From assembly GCA_030592605.1 (NCBI GenBank), contig JAUVIT010000171.1, positions 1 to 5,208 on the forward strand: a stretch of DNA of 5,208 bases. Direction: 5' to 3'. Origin of the DNA: Bacteroidota bacterium (lineage in GTDB: Bacteria > Bacteroidota > Bacteroidia > Bacteroidales > GCA-2748055). Both the position numbers and the translations under genes were made by a program. Shown here one piece after another: positions 1-5,208 of the stretch. The first letter of the stretch is position 1, and each line of letters begins with the position of its first letter. The notes under the pieces are model-generated. The model saw nothing but the letters and a program-made list of their open reading frames with translations, did not search any database and had not been told where the DNA came from.

Positions 1-404
1 AACATGGTCCCCCCGCAATTCATTTCCAGGTTGAAATAACCCTGGTTGCTATTCTCACCCGGACTGAAAAAGAACTCCACGCAGCTGTCCGTATACACGG
101 GATCCTGGTGCTCGCTGTGAACTGCTTTTACATACTTGTCCTTTACCCTGAATATGACATAAATGGCCAGGTTATCATAGGCAATTTTTGCTTCTGTAAA
201 AGGGAAGTGCTCGGGCTTTTCCCCCATATAATGTGTCAGCTGAAGTGCCTTGATCCCGTTCCAGGGAGCTTTATCCCAGACAGCATTGATTTCTGGCCTT
301 TCATTTAGCCTGGTCACCTGATATCTGGAGCCATCTTCTTCTTCGGCTTTGCAGCCGGTAAACATACAGAAAATCGAAAGATAAAGAATGAATAGCGTTC
401 TCAT
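1..404 (-). CDS. CBM9-like lipoprotein, N-terminal part (runs off window)
   Basis: This gene starts at ATG 404-402 and stays open to the window edge, giving 134 residues without the C-terminus. It begins with a lipoprotein signal: a hydrophobic segment at residues 3-16 and lipobox Phe-Thr-Gly-Cys at 15-18. The sequence after Cys18 is Lys-Ala-Glu-Glu-Glu-Asp, an acidic run like the surface-export signals described for Bacteroidota lipoproteins. From about residue 28 it resembles the CBM9-like (DOMON-type) beta-sandwich. Visible markers are AKIAYDNLAIYVIFRVKD (about 72-89), the conserved TDSCVEFFFSP (105-115) and GYFNLEMNCGGTM (122-134). Such domains bind sugars or other small ligands at the cell surface. 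No catalytic role can be inferred from the visible part. The gene follows the FAD oxidoreductase by 27 nt and is probably its operon partner. The family call is firm; the ligand is unknown. A further C-terminal domain cannot be excluded. Confidence 0.85.
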   Translation of the reverse strand, partial: MRTLFILYLSIFCMFTGCKAEEEDGSRYQVTRLNERPEINAVWDKAPWNGIKALQLTHYMGEKPEHFPFTEAKIAYDNLAIYVIFRVKDKYVKAVHSEHQDPVYTDSCVEFFFSPGENSNQGYFNLEMNCGGTM

Positions 405-431
405 AATAAGGTTTTATTGGTTAATATCCAC

Positions 432-2150
432 TTATGAATTGGGCCATGCCAGTTCAATGCCCTGATCCACAAGCAGACCTTGAAAATCAGAAAGTAATTT
501 GCTGGAGTTACTGACCTGTCTGGGCATGGCCTTCCTCAGCAGGGAAAAGGCGCACAGGGAACCGGCCGCCTCGCCAATGGTCCATTCAACCGGATGGAGC
601 CGGTAGCAGCCATTGGAGATGTGGGTGGTTCCAATATTCTTGCATCCCGGGATCAGGTTCTCCATGCGTACAGGGATCATGGCTCCCAGGGGAACCTGGA
701 ATGGAACGCTGGCCATATCGATGTAGTTGTCCCCGCCAGTGCTGGGATGAAGGTCAAGGTGATAATATCCGATCCCCACAGCATCGTGATACTTCTTGGC
801 TCCAAGCTCTGCCTGTGTTTTTCCTGTGATTTGCATTCTGTCCTCCAGTGAGATATCCTGTTCCAGGATGGTATATTCGGCGATGATCCTTCGGGATTCT
901 CTAATATAAGGAAACTTGGCCAGCCCATCTTCTGTTCCGCATATATCTTTACGCAAACGTAATCCTTTCCAACCCTGTAAGCCGTCCGGTCGCGGTGCCT
1001 CTGTCTGGAGCCAGTAAAGCAGCGACAGGCTCAATTGTTTAGCCTGATAAAAATTCTGCTTGCGAATAACGGCAGGTACATCTGTAATATTCCCCAGCAG
1101 GAAATCGTTCTGAGGCCAGTTGATCAGGCTTATATCACTTTGGAAGGTCCCCGCTTTGAAATTGTCCCGGTCTATGATTCTGCGGTAGAGCCATAGATTA
1201 AGGGGGTCCGTATGGGGTGTTTTTTCTGTTTTCCCTGGGGGGATGAAAGAGAGACTTAAGGGATGCAGTGTTCTTGGATTGGAGTATGCCAATGAAAGCA
1301 GCTTTCCGGGCCATGGGGGATGGATGGAGGGGATGTACTCCTTCCAGAATTGATACATGTCCGGGACCTTAATGGTATGGTCCTCATCCTCCAGGTGGTC
1401 CACTGCAAAGCAATGGGTCAGGGCCTGGATGTTTGTGGGGTCCTCCTTTTCCGGGGCATGCCTTTCACCGGTTTGTTTTTGCGATTCCGCTCCAATGACG
1501 TACTCAGTTCCGCTTAGCTTAAGCAGATCACCCTCCTCGCTGGCATCAATAAAGAATGCTCCATGTAGTACAGTGCTTCTTTTTTCCGACCCTGAAAGAC
1601 AGCTCACAGCCCGGATGGAATCTCCGTCTGTATGGACTTCATACGGTTCCGTGTTGAGCAAGAGCCTCAACTGACCTTTGCTTATTGCCGGGGCAAGCAT
1701 GGATTCAAGTACGGCCACTGAAACCGCAGGTTCATGGCAAAGCCTTGATACCGCTCCGTTTCCCGGATTCAGAAATTCCGCCTCCAGGGCTCTTCCTGAA
1801 AGCGGATAATTTCTGTGGTAATATTCCCGGATCAGGGAACGGTACCTGGCATAACTTGCAGTTCTTCCGTATGATTCGATCCATTGATGCTCGTCAGGAG
1901 GCACTGCCTGCTGACTCACCTGTCCCCCGATCCAGTCTGTCGGTTCTGTCATGATCACCGAAGATCCATTCCTGCATGCTGCAAGAGCAGCGGCAACGCC
2001 ACCCAATCCTCCTCCGATAATGATGATATCACTCTTCAGTTCATCTGATGGCCTGTTGAGGACAGAGGCCAGGCTGGCATTCCAGCCCACGGAGCTGATT
2101 GTTCCGGCGCCGAGGATGCCACATTGTTTAATAAACCTTCTTCGACCCAT
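432..2150 (-). CDS. Tat-exported FAD-dependent oxidoreductase (FAD_oxidored family)
   Basis: This 572-residue flavoprotein is predicted to work in the periplasm. The N-terminus MGRRRFIKQCG matches the Tat pattern (Arg3-Arg4-x-Phe-Ile-Lys), followed by a weakly hydrophobic stretch to about residue 30. The dinucleotide-binding fold begins at Asp41: DIIIIGGGLGG contains Gly46-x-Gly48-x-x-Gly51, and Glu69 ends the second strand as the usual ribose ligand. GGQ at 75-77 follows. FFIDASEEGDLLKLSG (199-214), PYIRESRR (414-421) and the C-terminal RLHPVEWTIGEAAG (517-530) are landmarks of the FAD_oxidored family (PF12831). That family occurs widely in Bacteroidota and Planctomycetes polysaccharide or secondary-metabolite loci, mostly with unknown substrates. 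The gene starts 27 nt after the PLP enzyme and precedes the CBM9-like lipoprotein by 27 nt. No Shine-Dalgarno sequence is seen. It could oxidise a C-OH or C-N bond, but the substrate and electron acceptor are unknown. Confidence 0.9.
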   Translation of the reverse strand: MGRRRFIKQCGILGAGTISSVGWNASLASVLNRPSDELKSDIIIIGGGLGGVAAALAACRNGSSVIMTEPTDWIGGQVSQQAVPPDEHQWIESYGRTASYARYRSLIREYYHRNYPLSGRALEAEFLNPGNGAVSRLCHEPAVSVAVLESMLAPAISKGQLRLLLNTEPYEVHTDGDSIRAVSCLSGSEKRSTVLHGAFFIDASEEGDLLKLSGTEYVIGAESQKQTGERHAPEKEDPTNIQALTHCFAVDHLEDEDHTIKVPDMYQFWKEYIPSIHPPWPGKLLSLAYSNPRTLHPLSLSFIPPGKTEKTPHTDPLNLWLYRRIIDRDNFKAGTFQSDISLINWPQNDFLLGNITDVPAVIRKQNFYQAKQLSLSLLYWLQTEAPRPDGLQGWKGLRLRKDICGTEDGLAKFPYIRESRRIIAEYTILEQDISLEDRMQITGKTQAELGAKKYHDAVGIGYYHLDLHPSTGGDNYIDMASVPFQVPLGAMIPVRMENLIPGCKNIGTTHISNGCYRLHPVEWTIGEAAGSLCAFSLLRKAMPRQVSNSSKLLSDFQGLLVDQGIELAWPNS

Positions 2151-2177
2151 ATCCGGGGGAGGATGTTGATGACTGGC

Positions 2178-3380
2178 CTATGATGTCAAAATCTCCCTGA
2201 GTCGTCTGGCAACAATCCTTTCCTGTCCAGGATCCATCATCCAGGTGGTAATCCCGATGGATTCTTTTCCACCCACCGTTTCAATGGAAGGATGGCCTTT
2301 TTTAAGCTCCTGCCTTACCTTGTCCGGGGTCCATCCAATTTTATCAGGATCCATGGAGATATTAAGTGAAGGCACATGATTGGCTACCTTGGGAACATGA
2401 ATCTCAGGCATGACACCCTCTATATCAGCCACGGCATCATGGAGCATCTGGATCTGCATCTCCCACAGGGCCCAGTCCGCTTCATGATTCCGCTTCAGAT
2501 AGGATTCTATGGTAACCAGCATGCCCAGCACCTCTTCCTTATTCACTTTCATTCCCCTTCCAACGGTATTCCCCCTTGGTGGTGCATGAAGCCGGGCTGC
2601 ATCGATATACTTCTTCTTGCCCAGCAGCAGTCCTGTGCTTTGAGGCCCTCTAAGACCTTTGCCTCCTGAGAAGGCCACCATGTCAAATCCCATATTCGTG
2701 TATTTCCACAGGTTTTCTACCGGAGGCACGTCAGCAGCACAGTCATTAAACGTAGGAATTCCGTGTTTCTGGGCAATCTCAACGAATTCTTTATCCTGGA
2801 TTTCCCCAACAAAATTGTTTCCGTTGAAAAACCACATCATGGCTGTCTTCTCATTAATAGCCTTTTCCAGCTCCTTACGGGTTTCCACCTCCACAATCTT
2901 AACTCCACAATTTCGGATGGCATGAGCATAGCCTATGCGATGAGACTTTTGAAAGATCACTTCGCTTTTCATCCCTGTCAGATCGGGTATCTGTACCACT
3001 TTTTCCGGATCCATCCCAGCGAGTACCGCTGCAGTACCCAGAGTAATGGCTGATGCGGCCCCCGAAGTTACGGTGGCTGCCTCGCAGTGGAGAAGCTCAG
3101 CGATTCGTTCTCCCACCTTGTCCTGAAGGTCGTCCAGGAACACATATTCGTTGGTGGCATAGTTATAGGCTTCAATCACTTCGGGGTGCATAAGCGACCC
3201 GGTCATAAAAGTATAGGTTCCGGCTGCGTTGATAAAGGTTCTAACACCCAGTTCCTTGAAATAGTCTCTCCGGATCACCTGGCTGGGAACCGGACTTCCG
3301 GCCAGCAGGCCGGTACTGAACAGACCTCCCACTATGGGAAGGCTGGCCAGATTTTTAAGCAATGCTCTTCTGGTAACCAT
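2178..3380 (-). CDS. Tat-exported SelA/DgaE-like PLP-dependent lyase
   Basis: This 400-residue fold-type I PLP enzyme belongs to the SelA-related family that includes D-glucosaminate-6-phosphate ammonia-lyase (DgaE) and EF_0838. I chose the start at 3380. It gives a clean Tat signal (TRRALLK at 3-9, then a hydrophobic segment to about 28) and lies 1 nt after the RidA stop. An upstream in-frame ATG at 3440 would add 20 non-signal-like residues and overlap RidA by 59 nt. The catalytic domain starts near residue 40. FKELGVRTFINAAGTYTFMT (41-60) is the typical opening. EAATVTSGAASA (100-111) is the likely phosphate-binding region. Asp213 in FNDCAADVPP probably contacts the pyridine nitrogen. Lys241 in SGGKGLRGPQ should form the Schiff base. 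The C-terminal small domain ends in MMDPGQERIVARRLREIL. Family members catalyse beta-elimination with release of ammonia. Export makes a phosphorylated substrate unlikely, so the substrate is unknown. Folding with PLP before export would explain the use of Tat. Confidence 0.88.
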   Translation of the reverse strand: MVTRRALLKNLASLPIVGGLFSTGLLAGSPVPSQVIRRDYFKELGVRTFINAAGTYTFMTGSLMHPEVIEAYNYATNEYVFLDDLQDKVGERIAELLHCEAATVTSGAASAITLGTAAVLAGMDPEKVVQIPDLTGMKSEVIFQKSHRIGYAHAIRNCGVKIVEVETRKELEKAINEKTAMMWFFNGNNFVGEIQDKEFVEIAQKHGIPTFNDCAADVPPVENLWKYTNMGFDMVAFSGGKGLRGPQSTGLLLGKKKYIDAARLHAPPRGNTVGRGMKVNKEEVLGMLVTIESYLKRNHEADWALWEMQIQMLHDAVADIEGVMPEIHVPKVANHVPSLNISMDPDKIGWTPDKVRQELKKGHPSIETVGGKESIGITTWMMDPGQERIVARRLREILTS

Positions 3381-3381
3381 C

Positions 3382-3858
3382 TTAGTCCAGTGCTGCAATA
3401 CAATCAATTTCCACCAGAGAATCACCTGGTACACCCCCATAAGTAGCGACTGTGGTTCTTACAGGCGGATTTTTTCCGAAGCGTCCCTTGTACACCTTAT
3501 TCATACCATGATAATCGTTGAGGTCGTGCAGGTAAACATTTACCTTCAATACCTTATCCATGGAGGTGCCGGCCTTCACAAGCTCTTTCTCCAGTTCCTT
3601 GAGTACGTGATCCGTATGGTCACTGATGTCTCCGTCAAAGTGGGCCCCTTTGCCCGCAATGAAGACCAGATTCCCAAGGATCGTGTGTCCTGAAAAGAGG
3701 GGCACATCATCCTGCATGGTGATGTTGCCAGCGATTTTTTCCGTTTTGCTTTCTTTTGGAGTTGCAGCTTTAACGCTTGCAGCTCCCAATCCAACAGCAG
3801 CGGCTGCTACTACTCCTTTTAATGCTTTTCTTCTGGAATTAGGTTCATTTTTTTTCAT
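3382..3858 (-). CDS. Tat-exported RidA/YjgF-type imine deaminase
   Basis: This 158-residue protein has a RidA (YjgF/YER057c/UK114) domain behind an export signal. RidA proteins hydrolyse reactive enamines or imines released by PLP lyases and amino-acid oxidases, normally in the cytoplasm. The start at 3858 gives MKKNEPNSRRKALKG, a twin-arginine motif (Arg9-Arg10), then an Ala/Val-rich hydrophobic stretch at 16-28 and likely cleavage near Val-Lys-Ala (29-31). The upstream in-frame ATG at 3930 would overlap the amidohydrolase by 38 nt and bury the signal. The domain spans about 45-158. LGNLVFIAGKGAHFDGDI (61-78) and the region around 101-113 match the family. Arg134 in PPVRTTVA aligns with the essential Arg105 of E. 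coli RidA, and Glu150 with Glu120. The usual Pro-Tyr-Ser-Gln motif is replaced by Pro-Leu-Phe-Ser-Gly, so it is not a close orthologue of housekeeping RidA. It lies 34 nt after the amidohydrolase and 1 nt before the PLP enzyme. Confidence 0.88.
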   Translation of the reverse strand: MKKNEPNSRRKALKGVVAAAAVGLGAASVKAATPKESKTEKIAGNITMQDDVPLFSGHTILGNLVFIAGKGAHFDGDISDHTDHVLKELEKELVKAGTSMDKVLKVNVYLHDLNDYHGMNKVYKGRFGKNPPVRTTVATYGGVPGDSLVEIDCIAALD

Positions 3859-3891
3859 AATTCTAAATTTTAATATTGGTGTGCTAATCAA

Positions 3892-3911
3892 TTTATTCCA
3901 CTTTATTCCAC
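3892..3911. repeat. 10-bp perfect tandem duplication over a stop codon
   Basis: The plus-strand unit TTTATTCCAC occurs twice in immediate succession, covering the last codons and TAA stop of the amidohydrolase gene. Because the unit is not a multiple of three, the two copies are read in different frames (Trp-Asn-Lys, then Val-Glu-stop). It is probably a replication-slippage duplication that set the present C-terminus. Confidence 0.7.
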
Positions 3912-5146
3912 TCCTGCATGGACATACCATTCAAATCCCATACCACCTTTCCTTCCCGGAGGGTCAATTCACATTCCAGCTTTTTATTTCCATTGATCTT
4001 CCAACCTTTCGTATCCACAAATCCGAAGTCTCCCTCTTGCAGGTTGAGCAAAGCAATATCAGCATCAGCTCCCACACTCAGATGCCCCAGTTCTTCTTTC
4101 TGGATATAGACTGCGGGCGCCCAGGTGGAACGTGCTACAACATCCTGCAAAGACATGCCCATATTCAAAAATTTGGACATGATATTGAGCATGTCCTTCA
4201 TCCCGCCATTCATGCTCCCGGTATGCAGATCCGTACTGATGCTATTGGGCAGAAAATTCTGTTCCATTGCAGGCATTGCTTGTTCAAATAGAAAGCTTCC
4301 TCCTCCGTGTCCCACATCAAAGACAATCCCTTTTGACTGAGCTTCCTTCACAAAGGGTCTTACCATCCCGTTTTCATCAACGACGGGAGTTCTTCCCCTA
4401 ACATGGGCAAAGCAGTGGGTGTATATATCTCCTGGTCTCAGCTTTTCAAGCAGAAGGGTTTCCATCGATAATTCGGGGGTAGAGCCTCCGAAATCTATCA
4501 TGACAGGCATGCTTACCAGCTCTCCGGCTTCCACGGTACGGTCCAGAGGATCCCATTCAGGTCCGCTATAATGAGCCAGCTTGATTCCCACTATCACATC
4601 AGAATTCTGCCTGGCCACGATGGCGGTTAATTTGGGATCCATATCCCCCAGATTTTGCTCAATGGCACCTCCTTTCATTCCATTTCCCACAATATTGAGA
4701 AAGGCCAGAACCCTGGTCTTTGAATGATCAATGGTTTGTTCCCTGAAGGTCCTGAAGTTTTTCCATCCTGCACTTCCAGCATCCACAACGGTAGTCACAC
4801 CGGACCTAAAGGTGAATCCGTCCGGTGGAAGACTTGTATAGCTGTTGCTGATGTATTCATCAGACCGTGTGCCCCAGAATACATGTGCATGAATATCGAT
4901 TAAGCCCGGGACTAAATACAGACCGGTGGCATCGATAACTTTCTTTGCTTTTTCGATGGGAATATTCGCCGACACCTCTGCTACTTTCCCATCAAGTACT
5001 GCCACATCCATGGACTGATCCAGTTCATTCTTAGCATCGATCAGGTGCCCGTTCTTAATTAGCAGGTCGTATTCCTGGGCCCCGACCAAATGACAGGAAA
5101 CCAAGAAAGCAATAGTCCAAAGGACTGTAAATAAAGATCTTCTCAT
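3893..5146 (-). CDS. secreted amidohydrolase/deacetylase (EF_0837/Atu3266-like)
   Basis: This 417-residue metal-dependent hydrolase belongs to the amidohydrolase superfamily, closest by recall to COG3964 (EF_0837, Atu3266). Some members of that group deacetylate acetyl-mandelate-type esters and N-acetyl-D-amino acids, though it is often misannotated as dihydroorotase. An export signal covers residues 1-23, with likely cleavage at VGA/QEYD. A lipobox-like Leu-Val-Ser-Cys at 15-18 makes a lipoprotein possible. The N-terminal beta-sandwich strand starts at YDLLIKNGHLIDA (26-38). Metal-site residues are His86 and His88 in IDIHAH, Lys189 in VGIKLAH (probably carboxylated), His244 in IYTHCF and Asp306 in ISTDLH. 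The strand-5 histidine usual in the superfamily appears to be Asp218 in VMIDFGGS. The C-terminus GHLSVGADADIALLNL and LTLREGKVVWDLNG completes the sandwich. The gene leads the visible operon. Substrate is unassigned; an N-acyl amino acid or cyclic amide is plausible. Confidence 0.88.
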   Translation of the reverse strand: MRRSLFTVLWTIAFLVSCHLVGAQEYDLLIKNGHLIDAKNELDQSMDVAVLDGKVAEVSANIPIEKAKKVIDATGLYLVPGLIDIHAHVFWGTRSDEYISNSYTSLPPDGFTFRSGVTTVVDAGSAGWKNFRTFREQTIDHSKTRVLAFLNIVGNGMKGGAIEQNLGDMDPKLTAIVARQNSDVIVGIKLAHYSGPEWDPLDRTVEAGELVSMPVMIDFGGSTPELSMETLLLEKLRPGDIYTHCFAHVRGRTPVVDENGMVRPFVKEAQSKGIVFDVGHGGGSFLFEQAMPAMEQNFLPNSISTDLHTGSMNGGMKDMLNIMSKFLNMGMSLQDVVARSTWAPAVYIQKEELGHLSVGADADIALLNLQEGDFGFVDTKGWKINGNKKLECELTLREGKVVWDLNGMSMQEWNKVE

Positions 5147-5147
5147 A

Positions 5148-5208
5148 TCAAATTAGATTATCATTTATGGTACCCGAGTGCAGCATATCATCTGCCTTTA
5201 TATACCAG
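5148..5208 (-). CDS. possible C-terminal end of an upstream gene (partial)
   Basis: One minus-strand frame is open from the window edge and reads WYIKADDMLHSGTINDNLI before a TGA at 5150-5148. The other two frames close within a few codons of the edge. The stop lies 1 nt before the amidohydrolase ATG, the same tight spacing seen between RidA and the PLP enzyme, which suggests the operon continues upstream. Nineteen open codons are weak evidence, since chance alone could produce them, and the fragment is too short for a family assignment. If it is not coding, this stretch is simply the amidohydrolase leader, in which I see no clear promoter. Confidence 0.4.
   Translation of the reverse strand, partial: WYIKADDMLHSGTINDNLI

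Noticed and set aside
108..308. 66-codon plus-strand open frame
   Set aside because: It lies antisense to the CBM9-like gene, whose minus-strand frame is open to the edge and carries conserved family motifs.
2151..2177. Minus-strand CCTCCCCC near the FAD gene start as a ribosome binding site
   Set aside because: It is the complement of a Shine-Dalgarno sequence, not the motif itself, and the other genes here also lack one.
3381..3440. ATG at 3440 as the start of the PLP enzyme
   Set aside because: The extra 20 residues overlap RidA coding sequence and place the Tat motif internally; the ATG at 3380 gives a standard Tat leader 1 nt after the RidA stop.
3859..3930. ATG at 3930 as the start of RidA
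   Set aside because: The added 24 residues overlap the amidohydrolase end and push the twin-arginine motif away from the N-terminus; they look like translated noncoding leader.
3626..4291. 221-codon plus-strand open frame spanning the RidA/amidohydrolase junction
   Set aside because: It is antisense to two clear family genes, shows no recognisable domain, and its composition reads as the complement of their signal peptide and coding sequence.
5147..5160. Minus-strand TCTAATTTGAT just before the amidohydrolase ATG as a Bacteroidota -7 promoter element
   Set aside because: The spacing between TA and TTTG is one base instead of two, no -33 TTTG is placed correctly, and it would leave almost no leader before the start codon.

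Overview
This window looks like a chromosomal fragment from a member of Bacteroidota, with every recognisable gene on the minus strand. The phylum assignment rests on several features. The genes start without Shine-Dalgarno motifs in AT-rich leaders. One secreted protein has an Ala-Gln-Glu signal cleavage motif. The lipoprotein has an acidic stretch right after its lipidated cysteine. The cluster also combines exported FAD, PLP and carbohydrate-binding proteins. Nothing identifies a genus.

Reading in the direction of transcription (high to low coordinates), the layout is as follows. (0) A possible C-terminal tail of an upstream gene stops 1 nt before the next start. (1) A secreted metal-dependent amidohydrolase/deacetylase lies at 3893-5146. 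(2) A RidA/YjgF-type imine deaminase with a twin-arginine (Tat) signal lies at 3382-3858. (3) A SelA/DgaE-like fold-type I PLP enzyme with a Tat signal lies at 2178-3380, only 1 nt after RidA. (4) A Tat-exported FAD-dependent oxidoreductase lies at 432-2150. (5) The N-terminal 134 residues of a CBM9-like lipoprotein lie at 1-404, running off the window edge. The gaps are 1, 34, 1, 27 and 27 nt. No terminator or promoter is visible between genes, so this is very probably one operon. No stretch over 300 bases lacks a gene.

The biology worth attention is a small catabolic pathway that appears to sit entirely outside the cytoplasm. Amidohydrolases of the EF_0837/Atu3266 type (COG3964) and PLP enzymes of the EF_0838/DgaE type are known neighbours in other bacteria. 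There the PLP member eliminates ammonia from an amino acid or amino-sugar acid by way of an enamine/imine. Here a RidA protein, which hydrolyses such imines, is inserted between them. All three cofactor or partner enzymes carry Tat signals, and the hydrolase and binding protein carry Sec or lipoprotein signals. A plausible but unproven model is: capture of a glycan or N-acyl compound, deacylation, PLP-dependent elimination of ammonia, imine hydrolysis by RidA, and oxidation by the FAD enzyme. The substrate cannot be read from the sequence. The predicted periplasmic location argues against the phosphorylated substrate of cytoplasmic DgaE.
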